Of a stretch of 64,000 bases of DNA, positions 11,269 through 23,661 are shown piece after piece. This stretch comes from Tetradesmus obliquus (Eukaryota > Chlorophyta > Chlorophyceae > Sphaeropleales > Scenedesmaceae). The position numbers and the translations under genes are program-made. Within the stretch, counting starts at the first letter, position 1, and every line of letters begins with the position of its first letter. The notes under the pieces are model-generated. The model was not told the origin of the DNA. It made no database searches and saw nothing but the letters and a program-made list of their open reading frames with translations. The stretch covers positions 2,409,501 through 2,473,500 of the forward strand of contig CP126194.1 of assembly GCA_030272155.1 (NCBI GenBank), in the 5' to 3' direction.

Positions 11269-12832
11269 CACACAATAAGCACGCAACTCAGCTGATACAC
11301 AGCACAAGGAGCTAAGCACCTGAGTGAGCACGATGCAAGCCACACAACTCAGCACACCACGTCCCTCACTGCATCATCCGTTAGAACAACTGCAATGCAC
11401 ATATCAAACACACGCATATGCTACGGTACGAGCAGTGCAGGCAACATCTTCACAGCACCGCAGCCGCCGCACCTGTGGCGTAGCTGTCCTCAAACCTCAC
11501 GCGACGCTTGCGGTCACGCGGCTTGTCCAGGATGAGCTCCTCAGCGCCCCGCTGCGCTTCCTCGCCCTCGGCTGCAGCAGAGCGGCAGCAGCAGCAGCAG
11601 CAGCAGCAAGGCAGTAAATGGCAACGGTGAGTGGCGCTTGATGGACGTTGTGTTCAAGATGGATGCAGATGCAGCGCATGCAGCTACAGCATGTTGCACA
11701 TCAGTATGCTGCATGCGAGCCTTCTGCAGGTATAGGACCCTCGCTTGATGCTTACAGCTGGTGTCGCTGCCCTCTTCCTGCTGCTCCCCTGCTGCAGCGT
11801 CACGCTGCTCCTGGCCGCCGCCTGGGCCCTCTTCCTGCAGGGTCACCTCCTGCAGCACAAAGTTGCAGGGTCAACAGCACTCAAGTACTTGAGTTGTATC
11901 ACAATACATGTGTTGCTGATACTTGGCCTACTTCTTGTTGCTAGCAGATCACCAAGCTGTGCAGCAGCAAACATAAAACATGTCACACATCACAGATGGC
12001 TGCTTGTCATCATCCACAAAGTGTTAACACTCCCAAGCAATGCCCACTCACCGCCGGCAGCCAGTGCAGCGGCTCCTCACTGCCCCCTTCATCCTCCTCG
12101 TCACTGCTGAAGACCAGCAGCCGCTCCCGCGTGACCACATCCACCTCAGCATCTTCTGCTGCATCGCCGTCAACGGCAGGTGGCGCCGGCTTTTCGTTGA
12201 TGTCAAACTCATCCTCTGCCTCCACATACTCTTGGTTCTCATCCAGCTCCTGCAGGCACGTTAGAATCAAGTTGCAAGCTGTTTACACAAGCAAATAAAT
12301 TCAGTGACACCCCAAAGGTGGCGGGCGACAACCTGATATTGCCTGGCGCAGGGAGTCTACATGCAGCCAAGCTGGAACAACACGCAGGATGCAGCCTGTC
12401 TATTTCCTGTAACAGCGTTGTTGAGGCACTACAATGCTTGCATGCATCAGCAGCACTGCACCTGGAAGTCTGGTGCGAACGCGCTCCAGTTTTCGTTGAA
12501 CACTTGGGCCCACAAGTACACCTGACGGCAGCAGCAGCAGTGGCAGCAACAAGAAGATATGGTTCAGGCCTAGCAGCAGCCCTTATGACAACACTTGACC
12601 CAGCTGCGCCTATTAATGCACAGTCAAACATCAGCAGCAGATCACAACACCGTGCATGCACAGTTGTCACGTGCAGCTGAGCATAACCTTTTGTCCACCA
12701 GATCTGTGCACAAGCTCCTCCCTGCTCACCTTGCCGTTGCCTGACAGTGTGACCAGCAGGGAGCGCGTGGGGTGCCACGCCAGGTCCACAATGTTCTCGT
12801 TGCGCGGGCCTGGTGGGTGGGCGATGAGAAAG

Positions 12833-12873
<41 letters not shown>

Positions 12874-15800
12874 TGTCATTTACACCTGCAGCGCCTTTGC
12901 CATGACCAGTGCGACCAGTGCCTACATAGGAGCTCAATGCACCAGGTTCATTGCACTTGAAGGCAATGCGTAACCATAGAGGAGGTTGCGCTGCCGCGCT
13001 ACGCTGGTGCGTCCTTAACATTGTCCACACGCCACACGGACTCAAAACCGCAACATGTTCGATGTGAGCATGATAAAGGCTGGCACACGCATGCAGAAAG
13101 GGGGTGGAGGAGAGGAGGGAGGGAATGAGAGGCGTGCTTGCGCCACGAAGTTACATGCAGCCACCAGCACCACAGCAAACCGGCCCCCTCACCCTCCAAG
13201 AAGCACTCCAGCATGCCGTACAGCCTGCTCTGGTCATTGCACATGTGGTGACACACCCACAACCAGCAAAAACACCAAGAAACCCACCCCACCCCACTCC
13301 ACCTTCTAGGATGCGCTCCAGCTTGCCATACAGCCTGCTCCACAGGTAGACCCTGTGCTCCTGCTTGCCAGCAATGCCGCCAGCCACGTGCTCACCCTCC
13401 CCACTCAGCGCCACATCAACCACAGCAGTCACAGCCGTACCTTCTTCCAATACACACTCCCTGCCGTACAGCCTGCTCTGTTACACACGAATGCTGCGAA
13501 CCAAACAAGCACCAAATTTTGAAGCAGACAACCGCAAGCAACCAGCAATCCGCACCCCTCACCTTCCAGGATGCGCTCCAGCGTGCCGTACAGCCTGCTC
13601 TGGTCATTGCCAACGTGCTGACCGACCCACAAACCAGCACAAACAAGTCAAGAAAAACCCGGCCCCCACCTTCTAGGATGCGCTCCAGCTTGCCATACAG
13701 CCTGCTCCACAGGTAGACCCTGTGCTCCTGCTTGCCAGCAATGCCGCCAGCCACGTGCTCGCCCTCCCCACTGAGCGCCACGGCGCGCCACTGGTTCTTC
13801 TCCACGGCGTTGGTGAAGCTGGCGGTGCAGGGCGCCAGCATGCAAGCCTCGGGCGGGTGCAGCAGCGAGCCCACCCGGCCGGCCTGTGTCAATGACAGAG
13901 ATAGGCGCATGTGCGTCATAAGCAGAAGCACAGGCAGCAGCAGGAACAGTGGTGAGGGTTGGTTGCTGACGCTCAGCAAAGATGGGGACTCGCAGCACAG
14001 CACTTCCTGTGAGTATCAGCGCTGATGCAGCAAAAAGTACGCCGCAAGCATGGCGGCGCAGGGCACCAGCATGCAGGCCTCGGGGGCTTGCAGCAGCGAG
14101 CCCACCCGACCGGCCTGCATGATGGTACATGCCTGGTTTCATGCGTGCGCGCAAAGCTAGAGCACACGCAAAAAACAGGGCCAGTGGCAGCCTAGTCTCA
14201 GAATATTAGGTGTTGCTTGCAGCACAGCACATCCGGTTTCTAGCGTGCACAGCTAGCTACACCACAGCAGCAGCACTCCACCCACCTCCACACCCTCCAG
14301 TGCCTGCTTCAGCTGCTCTGCGCTGTAGCTGCGTGCATCCGGCTGCCGCGGCCGCAGCTCAAACAGGCGCACCGCCTTGTCGCTGCAGTTGACCAGCAGC
14401 AGGCTGCCCTGCCTGTTGAGGCACATGGACATCACCTTCACGGCTGCCGGCAGCTGCACTCAGCACAGAAGCAGGCAGTACACAGGCAGGCAGTGCACAT
14501 GCAGGCAGCAGACTGGTTTGTGTCAAAGTGTGGCATGCAGGCAGTTGACCAGCAGCAGGCTGCCCTGCCTGTTGAGGCACATGGACATCACCTTCACGGC
14601 TGCCGGCAGCTGCACTCAGCACAGAAGCAGGCAGTACACAGGCAGGCAGTGCACATGCAGGCAGCAGACTGGTTTGTGTCAAAGTGTGGCATGCAGGCAG
14701 TTGACCAGCAGCAGACTGCCCTGCCTGTTGAGGCACATGGACATCAACTTGACGGCTGCCGGCAGCTGCAAGAAGTGTATGTGCCAGGCAGCACAAAACG
14801 GTTAAAGTCACGCGGCGTAGTGTGCATACAGTAGGACAATGCACGCAAGCAAGCGAACGGCAACACAGCAAAGCAGCAGAATTGGCAGCTACCAGCAGAA
14901 CCTGATATTGCCAAGAATGACAGGGCTAAGGTCATGCTGCTGTGAGGCCTGTTGATGTGCTTCGACTCGCTCAGTGCCCAGTATGCGTCATCATCATCAC
15001 TTCCAGAAGCCAGCTGCCGGCTCTGCAACAAAACAACTCCCACCTTGACTACGGTACCTGCTGGCTGGCTGTCACTTGCACTACAGCAGTGCATGGAGCC
15101 GCACTTACATTCAAAAGCCGTTACACTGTTACACCAACTGCCAGCAGAGCCCCACCTTGACCACGTCCAGCACCTGCTGGCCGCCTGTGTCGCACAGCAG
15201 TGCGGAACACACCACTGCACAGGCCCCCGCACCCAGCTGCAAAACGACTCTTTGAACCGTCAGCAGCGGCTCACGCCACTGCACAGGCCCCCAGATTCAA
15301 TGCAACCATCACAACACCTGCCAGCAGCGCCCCACCTTTACCACGTCCAGCACCTGCTGGCTGGCTGTGTCGTACAGCGTGATGGTGCCCCGCAGCTGCC
15401 CCAGCAGCACCTCCCTCCCGCTCTTGCTCAGCAGCGCCACGCCGGCCACGTGGTTGGCCACCATCTCCTGCTGCCCGGGCTTTTCAGCAGACGCTGCGGC
15501 AAGAAATGCAGGGCGGCAGGCGGTTGACGCAAGAAGGGTGAGTATGGGTTAATGGGGGAAGCTTCAGCAAGGCAGCTGCGCTGTCAACACGGCCAAAGTT
15601 TGCGGCCGCAATGACCTGTACCAACCTGCGCAGTGGCGTGCAGAATGACGCATTCATATACAGCAGCAGCAGCAGTGCTACGCCGGCCACATGGTTGGCC
15701 ACCACCTCCTGTTGCCCGGGCTTCTCAGCAGACGCTGCAGTGTGCAGAGGGGGCGGGGGTGAGGGTGGTGAGTAGAATTGTGAGTATCAGATGACAAGGG

Positions 15801-17898
15801 CAGCAAGAGAACGGCGGCTGCGCTACAGGAAACACACCAGCAGCTAGTAGAAACAGCTGCGCTGCGGACACAACCAAAGTCTGCGGTCAACATGTACGAA
15901 ACCCGTGTTGAAGGGAGCAGTGAAACAACATTGAACACCGCCGCCGCCGCCGCCGCAGCAGCAGCAGCAGCAGCAGCAGCACCTTTGAAGTCTATCGAGG
16001 CCAGGGGCGTGACCTCCTTGCTGTCGAGGTCTATGATGACGGGCGGCGTTGAGATGAGCGAGGCGACTGCGGTGTAGGGCTTGCGGGGACTGAGGGACAC
16101 GCGCGTGACGCCTGACGACAGCGCTACCTCGTGCACCTGCGGAGCGAAGCCAGTCAACAGCAAGATGAGGCGAGGGCAGGCAGTTGAGCGGGCAGCAAAG
16201 CTGCGTGCATCGAGGCATGCACGGGTAACCGCAGCTATGTTGCCTACACTACCAAGAGGACAGCAGCTGCTCCTGGCAAGTTACTTGATGTGCACATGCT
16301 GCTGCATCCATGTCATCCCCACTGGCAAACAAAAACACACGTGTGCAGGCGCAGTGCCCAAGATATCATGTAGCTGCCCACTCAGAACAAGAACGACTTA
16401 TGTTTATTGTTGTAACGCTTTGTTACATAACAGCTGCGGCCCGCACCAGCTCTCCAGTCAGCACGTCCCACAGCATCACGCGCTTGTCCAGTGAGCCGGA
16501 CAGTAGGTGGCGGCCGCTGCGTGACCATGCCAGGCTGGTCACTGCAGCAGCAAGCGGCGCTGCTCGCTGCTGCTGCTGCTGCTGGTCATCTGGCAGGGCT
16601 TGGACGCTGCAGATCAGAGCGTGACAGCGTGGCAGAAGGGAGATGACAATGGGCATAGTGTCAACATCAGCCAGCAGCTGCTGCTGTGGCCACAGCACTC
16701 GGTTGTTTGTTTTGTGCTTTAACTGGGGTGCTTGATACATGGAGAAGAGTGACGGCAGGAGCTGCAGTGGCCGTTAGCTGCGCGTGCAGCACCGCGCACT
16801 GCGGATTTGCAGTAACAAGCGAAACGGTGCCGCCGCAGCATTCATTGCCTGCTGCCTGGCACTGCATTGCTGCGCCTGTCGCCATGGCTGTGCAAATATT
16901 TCCCAATTCAACTCAGTGTGTTATGCCCGATGCAACTACTGCTGTGTTGCTGACGCATCACCTGTGGCCATTCAGCAGCTTGGCCACGCCCCGTGTCTCA
17001 AAGTCCCAGATGATGATGTAGCCATCCTCAGTGCCGGCTGCAGCAGGGCAGCAATGGAAGCAAAAGAAAGTATTAAAAACAAGGCCGCAGCGCGCCAGCT
17101 GCTGCAGCAACAGCACATGCCCGCTGGTTGCCAGTGATGTGTTCAATCAGCATGGTGTTAGGCATGTGGCTGGCCCAGCACGCAGCTAAAGGTGGAACTT
17201 TATGGCGTAATGCTGGCCGCTTGCTGGTTGCTATTGCTTGAATATCGTAACATATGTGTCATACTGCACATACAGAGTCACTTGCACATTGAGTGCCAGC
17301 TGCTGGGCGATTGCTGGTAAGCGTGCTTTGCTGGTCGCATGGTGCCTGTAGGCCTCATATCAGTGCTGCTGCTGCGGCTGCTGCTGCTGCTGTTTGCTGT
17401 GGTGTTGTCGGCTGTGTCTGCACAATCGCTCACTTGCTAGCAGTGTGCCGCGCCTGTTGAAGGCGCAGCACTTGGCTACGCCATAGTCCAAGTACTCCTC
17501 TATGACCTCTGGCAGTGCTACGCTTTTGAAGGGGTCTGCAGCAGTGACACAGCAGCAGCAACAGCAGCATGGCCACCAGAACAACAACTCGAGCAATGTG
17601 CTTGTCTGATGCAGTAGACGCACTGAGTCAGTGCAGCAGGTGGCTGCGTGTCACTGCTGCTGCCCTGATACTCGCACGGTTGCTGCTGGACACGTATGGC
17701 AAATCACGAAGTGCCAGCGCTGCCTATGCTTGCAACAGAAGGCTGTTTGAATAGTTGCTGTTCATTCAGCGGTTCAAAGGTTCTGCAGCGGAGAATTCTG
17801 AGAGCGCATCTGCAGAGAAGGCTGGTGCTGCTGTTCAGGTGGCTGATGCTGGTGACATGTGTTGGTTGCAAGGCCCTACCTACGAGCTTCCGGTTCAT
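10938..17898 (-). CDS. RBBP5: RBBP5/SWD1-type WD40 protein of the COMPASS H3K4 methyltransferase complex
   Basis: Scaffold subunit that, with WDR5 and ASH2L, supports SET1/MLL methylation of histone H3 K4 in the nucleus. Fourteen exons join in frame: 17898-17880, 17535-17434, 17037-16962, 16606-16447, 16136-15983, 15493-15336, 14453-14286, 13883-13670, 12809-12730, 12521-12462, 12249-12052, 11849-11756, 11571-11473, 11227-10938, giving 623 residues. Diagnostic segments: CCAFNRRGTLLATGTEDG, YIIIWDFETRGVAK, IVDLAWHPTRSLLVTLSG, NENWSAFAPDFQELDENQEY and the acidic hinge DEFDI...DAAEDAEVDV, all in the order of animal RBBP5. The C-terminus is an added Gly/Arg/Gln-rich tail rather than the animal one. 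Exon 1 is only 19 bases (MNRKLV). Introns contain repeated exon edges. The exon 4 donor (16446) is the least certain: GTGCGG was chosen over a nearby GTTATG. Confidence 0.92.
11231..11266 (+). repeat. Triplet array before RBBP5 last exon
   Basis: (CAG)12 on the plus strand, (CTG)12 in the RBBP5 sense, directly abutting the 3' splice site at 11228. Confidence 0.95.
12834..12872 (+). repeat. (CAG)13 array in an RBBP5 intron
   Basis: Reads as CTG on the sense strand and ends about 24 bases upstream of the acceptor for the exon at 12809. Confidence 0.95.
13187..13620 (-). repeat. Repeated copies of an RBBP5 exon 3' edge
   Basis: The end of exon 13883-13670 (RVYLWSRLYGKLERILEG plus its donor) recurs in the next intron. 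There is a long copy at 13303-13415 that keeps the GEGEHVAGGIAGKQEH part, and shorter ones at about 13556-13605 and 13187-13235, with a fragment at 13455-13477. Substitutions accumulate between copies. A matching copy of the 5' edge of the same exon is at 14045-14122, upstream of it. Confidence 0.85.
14388..14770 (-). repeat. Three tandem 156-bp units carrying the 5' edge of an RBBP5 exon
   Basis: The unit starting GTTGACCAGCAGCAG on the plus strand recurs at 14388, 14544 and 14700, exactly 156 bases apart. In the minus sense each unit holds an acceptor, the codons LPAAVKxMSMCLNRQGSLLL and intron sequence. Only the lowest-coordinate unit continues into the full exon (14453-14286). The copies are nearly identical, so this expansion is recent. 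Confidence 0.95.
15130..15740 (-). repeat. Copies of both edges of RBBP5 exon 15493-15336
   Basis: A copy of the 5' edge (EKPGQQEVVANHVAGVALL) lies upstream at 15675-15740. A copy of the 3' edge (VLDVV plus donor) lies downstream at 15130-15195, with a further decayed copy near 15040-15080. The exon is thus flanked on both sides by echoes of its own borders. Confidence 0.85.
15940..15981 (+). repeat. CCG/CAG triplet tract after an RBBP5 donor
   Basis: Mixed (CCG)n(CAG)n tract; sense-strand CTG begins at the donor of exon 16136-15983. Confidence 0.9.
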
Positions 17899-18347
17899 TT
17901 TTGTTCTGCTACTTCAAGCTACATGTAGGCGGACAGTAATTGTCGCGTGTGTCCTGCATCTGTTCAAATGCTGTTGCTGCCCTGGATGCTGCTGCTGGCC
18001 ACCTGCCAGGCACGGGTGGAAACACAATCTAACGCTGCCAGAAACAATTTCGTTTAGACAAACATTTGAATCGATACATGGTTGTTGAGTGCTGATCTTC
18101 AAGCTATGGCGCGGCAGTTTCAAAAGCCTGGACCCTTGTCACCGAACCAGGGCTTGTACTCGTACTCTTGTTCGGCAGTGGGTTAACAGTTTGAAATCGC
18201 TTTTCGGCATCCTTGCAATAACAAAATCTTCAGCTGGTGCTCCTTGATCCATCTTTTCAGCCGGAACAGCAGCATTTGCAAGGACCTGACCTGCTGAAGC
18301 AGTTGCCACCATGCAGCAGTGAAGCCTAGCCAGCAAGCCCTGCAAAC
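17899..18347. promoter_or_regulatory. Shared divergent promoter region, RBBP5 and TBC gene
   Basis: The two start codons are 449 bases apart and point away from each other, so this segment must hold both 5' untranslated regions and promoters. No TATA box or other element stands out. Confidence 0.55.
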
Positions 18348-19975
18348 ATGCAACAGTACGTTAAAAGCGCCAAGGAGCTGCTGGACAACGTAGCAAAGCT
18401 GACCATTCGGCAGGATGCGCTGCAGCAGCGCCCAGCAGCACCGCAGCTCCTGCAAGCATCCTCTTCCCCTGTAGCTCCCAGGCCCTCTGTGCCTGTAGAG
18501 TCACGCATCAGCAGGTTCAAACAGGAGCTGCTTGCGTCGAGAATAAACTTAGATGAGCTCAGGCGGCTGGCGTTCCAAGGCATACCAGATAAAGATGGCC
18601 TACGAGCAATCACGTGGAAGGTACAATGCAGCAGCGGCAGCAGCAGCAGCAGCGGCAGCAAACTGCATATGGATTGATTCTTGCTGAAGTTCCTCAGTGT
18701 GGACAGTTGCTGATGTTTGCATCAGCTTGGATTGCGATTCAAGGGTGCACGATGCAGCGCAGCTGGTGCATACAAGTGTGGCGTAGCTGCGCAAGCATGC
18801 ATACATGTGCGCTGCGCCTGCAGCACACGCACCACACATGCTGCTACCTTTCAAGCTGTCACCAGCCAGCCTCTTGAAAGCTTCAGCTAAAACATTAATT
18901 GCTGCCGCCGTGGGCTGTTTCCTGTAGCTGCTGCTGGGTTACCTGCCGCCTGACCCATCAGAGTGGGATGAAGTGCTGGCACGCAAGCGCACGCAGTACC
19001 TGCTGTTTTGTGAGGTCAGTGTGCACAAAAGCAAACTTGCACTGTGGAGGTGCAAAGTCATATGCGTGCAAGCATGGTTGGCTTCAATGGAAGCGGCACA
19101 AGGGCACCGTACTGCAGCGCTGCAACGCAAGCTTTGGAGTGCAGCACTTGCAGCAATGGTGTGCGGCAAGAGTGATGCCTCTGTAGGTTGCTGTGACAGC
19201 AGCAGGTGCAATCTATCGCATCACAAATGTGTCTCTTGATCTCTGCTTTTGGCAGCAAGAATCTGCACTCCACAGGCACCACCTGTAACATCTGGCAGCC
19301 TTGCATGCTGGTGTACCTAGCGGGCAGGCAGGCCCTCTGCTGAACTGCTGATGCTTTACATACCTTCTTTTTCTTGTTATGACAGCAGCGCTTTATGTGC
19401 CATGCTGCGCCTGCCGCTCACAGGAGCTGATCATCGATCCCAAAAAGCAAGAGGACGAGAGGCAGCAGCAACAGCAGCAGCAGCAGCAGCAGCAAGGCCA
19501 CAGCAGCAGCAGTGCAGAGGCCAGCAGCAGTGCAGACCCAGGCAGCATACACAGCAACAGCGCAGCTGGCGTTGATGCAGGAAGCAGCAGTAGCAGCAGC
19601 AGTGCAGCCAGGGACCCTCTGACTGCTGCTGGAGGTAACAACAGCAGCAGCAGCAGCAGACCTCTACAGACTGACCCTCTGTCAGCTGGAGCCGCTGAGG
19701 TGAGGTGATGTGTTACGCAGTCTGTCACAACAGCTGGCTTGACCAGCTGCGCGTGTGCATATGTGCAGCCTGCAATAGCAGCAGCACAGATGCTGCGCAA
19801 CGCTGCCTACAGGCAACACCACAGCAGATGGTTGCATGCATCATCGTTGTGTGTTGCTTTGCCACCAGAATGAGCGCCCCATGTTGCCAGACATTCACAT
19901 ACGGCAAATGTCACCTCGTACAGCAATTACAACAGGTCACTCATGTAACAGCAGACATGCCTGCGACATCGTGGA

Positions 19976-20014
<39 letters not shown>

Positions 20015-22357
20015 CATCCTGCAGTGCTTCCTGGACTATGCAACCGCTTTCAACAGCACCTCAGCACACACCAAGCACCTAGCTTAGCACAATCGCAGCC
20101 AGGCACTGGGCTCTGGCTGTGCATGGTGGTGTGACTATTGATGGCTGCTGTGCCTGCTTGCTGTTCAGTTTCAATCCTGCTTTTTGTGCTGCTGCATTTC
20201 TACCTTGTGCTGATGCAGCTGAAGCCGGCAGTGCCTGAGGACCACCCGCTGTCCCTGCAGTCCACCAGCAAGTGGCACACCTACTTCAAGGTGCGGCGGC
20301 TGCAGCTGCCCTGTGCCTTGCAGCTGGCAGGAATCCTGCATACTGCCTCGCAGAGCTGCGGAGCTTGGTGTTTATGATATGCGAGCTTGCAAGCTCCGCA
20401 GCCGTCGGCTTGCTCATCATCCGTCATTTGCTGGGTTGCTGTTTGAGCCTCATGCCACATTTGTCGCGTGCCAGTCGAATCCTTTTCTACGATGTCGCTG
20501 CATGACTGCCTGCTTGCGTACCTGCCTGCTTGCCTGCTTGCAGGACAACGAGGTCATGGAGCAGATAGACAGGGACGTGATGCGCACACACCCAGACATG
20601 CATTTCTTCTCAGGTGACCCCAGCAGCAGCAGCAGCAGCAGCAGGATGAGGCCGCCGCAGGCACAGCCACGCAGAATGCTGGCAACAGCAACGAAGCAGA
20701 CATCAGCAGCTGCTTGCGCCCTGTCCAGTACCCTGTTGTGGTGACCATGATACATGAGCCCAACTTTGCTTGACATGCACAGTCACGCATCCACCGTAGT
20801 CCTCAGGACTCGGTGGGTGTCTACATTGTTCTTATACATGCGCAGCCCGCCGCTGCCATTACTGCCGTGGCCTCTCCTTGCTTGCGCAGCTGATGCAACA
20901 TGCAGTGGTTCTGTAACCAGCTGCAATGCACTCTCCTCGCACTGCATTCTGCCATATGTGAGCTTCCAGCTCTTATGCGTACCTCAGCTGACACTGTGTC
21001 TGCTGCTGCTGCTGCTGCTGCTGTTTGCCGCAGGCGACTCCGCGGACGCAGAGCAGCACCGCCGCGAGATGAAGCGCTGCCTCTTCATGTACGCAAAGCT
21101 CAACCCCGGCCTGCGCTACATCCAGGGCATGAATGAGCTACTGGCACCCCTCTACTACCTCTTCAAAACAGACCCTGATGCTACTAGTGGGCGTTATGCG
21201 GAGGCAGATGCCTTTTACTGCTTTGTGGAGCTCATCAGCGAGTTTCGGGACCACTTCTGCCAGCAGCTGGACAACAGCAGCAGCGGGATCAAGGCGACGA
21301 TTGGGAAGCTGGTGGCGCTGCTGCAGGTGCACGACGCGCAGCTGGCGGCGCACCTGGCGCAGCAGAAGGTGGGGGCGCTTTGTACGCTGTTGCCATGACC
21401 TGCGGCTCCGGCATAACTACAACAGCCAGGAGCATATAGTATTGAGACGTGGGTTTAGGGAGTCATGGGTGGCGCCTGGCGCATGAAACGCCGCTGCCTT
21501 GCTGCTGCTGCTGCCTTGCTGCTGTTATGCGCCTCAAGGTCAACCCGCAGTTTGCGCTTCTGCTAGATCACGCTGCTGCTGCTAATCCTGCTGCCCCACT
21601 GCTGTCATTTGCTTTTCAGGTGGACCCGCAGTTCTTTGCGTTCCGCTGGATCACTCTGCTGCTCACGCAAGAGTTCTCCTTCCCTGATGCGGTGCGCATC
21701 TGGGACACGCTGCTGGCCGACCCAGGGGGGCGGCTGGACTGCCTGCTGCGCGTGTGCCTGGCGCTGCTGCTGCACGTGCGGCAGCAGCTGCTGGAAGGTG
21801 CGTGCTTTTCAACCATCATCGATGCAAATGGCTGCAGATGCATGTGTATGGTTGGCAGAGAGGGTTGAAACTGGTTTTTGATGCAGTGTTGGGTGTAGCT
21901 GTGATTGAGATCAGTGCTGGGTCGGGAGTGGCGAACTGCCCGGCTGTGTGCTGGGGTTGAGAGTGGGGTGGGCAGGGTGCCTGAGCATGCAGTGGTGTGT
22001 TCTGCATGCGAGCGTGGTGGCCATTGTCATGTTATAACAAATGCAGTGATGCTTGAGCTGCAGCCAGTACTAGATCACGGTGCACAACACAGCCGACATA
22101 CCGCGCAATGTCAACACTGTCTTGAACCAACGTACATGCATGCTTCACAGCTTCGGGTCACCAGGCACATGCATCTCATGTCTCGCTCAACACGCATGAT
22201 CTGTTTCAGAAGAAATGGCTTTGATGTGCCCGCTGTCGTTCCTGCAGGCGACTTTGCGGTCATTGTGAAGACGCTGCAGCGCTACCCCTCGGTGGACGTG
22301 GACGTCATCCTGCGCGCAGCAGCGCGCCTGCCGCCATGCTCCAGCGTGCTGGTGTGA
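18348..22357 (+). CDS. TBC1D13-like Rab GTPase-activating protein
   Basis: Accelerates GTP hydrolysis on Rab-family GTPases in membrane traffic. Eight exons, 18348-18620, 18928-19014, 19424-19699, 20219-20290, 20544-20613, 21034-21368, 21620-21797 and 22248-22357, join in frame to 466 residues, slightly longer than animal TBC1D13 because exon 3 encodes a Gln/Ser-rich insert. The catalytic arginine finger is in QIDRDVMRT (I244, D247, R250) and the glutamine finger in YIQGMNEL (Q290), so both dual-finger residues are intact. FAFRWITLLLTQEF and IWDTLLAD are the usual distal TBC motifs. The N-terminus (SRISRFKQELLASRINLDELRRLAFQGIPD) resembles TBC1D13 specifically. The stop is TGA. An intronic copy of the exon 7 start lies at 21533-21590. 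Confidence 0.92.
21533..21590 (+). repeat. Intronic copy of the 5' edge of TBC exon 7
   Basis: Encodes VNPQFALLLDHAAA after an AG, a diverged copy of VDPQFFAFRWITLLL at the exon start (21620), in the same order and just upstream. Confidence 0.7.
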
Positions 22358-23354
22358 CAGGCTGCGCCTTGTGAGCAGCACCTCAGTTTACAGTACAGCA
22401 TTCAGCACATTTGATTGTTGGGATCTTCATCGCAGCTGCAGCAACTACGCCCTCGCCCCTGCTGAACCACAGCGTTGTGGTGTAGAGGTGTTGTGCTGAG
22501 AGCATTTTCGCTATTTGGCTCTTGTACTGCGGTAATAAAGCTTGCCAGATGCAGATGCGGCAATTTTGATGTGTGGTTGTTGATTTCAGAAGGGAGGTTG
22601 CTTGCTTGCAGGCAATTTCGCTGCCGTACTGGGCCAGTACTACTGGCCGTCGGCAGACATGAGCTTTGATATGCCGTGGTTCAGCGTATATTCTGCGCAG
22701 ATGTAAATTATACAGTTTTGTTGGGTTGTGTATTACTGCCAGTTGCTGAGATCCGAGTGGTAATCTCGGCAAGTTGCTTATCGTGGGTGAGGGGCATTTT
22801 GGCGCGCAGTGACACACATCAACCTTGGCTGCCGTGTATGAGCATATAATGCAACTCGTTATTAGGATAAAACCTCTGTTATCATCGTCACAAGCTAGAC
22901 AGCTGCACAAGACTCTACTGCCCCCGTTACAACCTGCCACTGCAAGGAAATCAGCGCAGTACTCCACATATTCACCTGTGTAAATAGCTGCTACAGTCTT
23001 TTATTTTACCCTGACAAAAAGCAACTGTCGCGCGTCGCGGGTGACTGAAGTGTGTACATTTCGATGGCGGGCAGCTGCAGCGGAGCACGCTGCGACGTGT
23101 GACAGCAGCCCAAATGAACGTTGAAATAGAAGGTGAGGGAAACTATATTAGTCAATTTGATGAGCGTTGCACCATGCCATCGTGCTGGTCATCCAGATGT
23201 GCTGCCAGGTCAGAGGTCGGGGCACACTGTACACACACCCATGCAGCTGGCACTCCAGCTGTGCAGATCTCAAGAGAAGAGGCCTCAGACTCCAACCTGC
23301 ATACATATGCTGCAATTGTGCTGTATGGCTGCTCTCTGCAGTGTCATAGGCAGC
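22358..23354. other. TBC 3' region and promoter of the membrane-protein gene
   Basis: No coding sequence recognised. TGTAA at 22702-22706, 345 bases after the TBC stop, is a plausible poly(A) signal. An open frame continues upstream of the chosen start of the next gene (23133-23354), but its composition is unlike a protein start. Confidence 0.4.
22702..22706 (+). terminator. Candidate polyadenylation signal TGTAA for the TBC gene
   Basis: TGTAA located 345 bases downstream of the stop codon, in T-rich DNA. Confidence 0.35.
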
Positions 23355-23624
23355 ATGAAGCACAAAAAGGACAAGAAAGGCCCACCACCACCGCCACAGC
23401 AGCAGCAGCAAGGCCAGTCGTCACGGCAAGCACAGCAGCAGCCTCAGCAACATGGCCAGCAGCAGCAGCAGCAGCAGCAGCCTCGGCCGCTTCTGCAGCC
23501 AGGACAGCAGCAGCCACCGTACGCACAACAGCAGCTGCCGCAGCCGCAGCAAGAGGGCTATGCACAGCAGTATCAACAGCAGCTGCTGCAGCAGGGCTCT
23601 GCGCAACAGCAGCAGGTGTTCGGC

Positions 23625-23661
<37 letters not shown>

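Noticed and set aside
23133-23354. N-terminal extension of the membrane-protein ORF
   Set aside because: Open by chance; composition is unlike the protein that follows, and the ATG at 23355 begins the basic, Pro-rich start.
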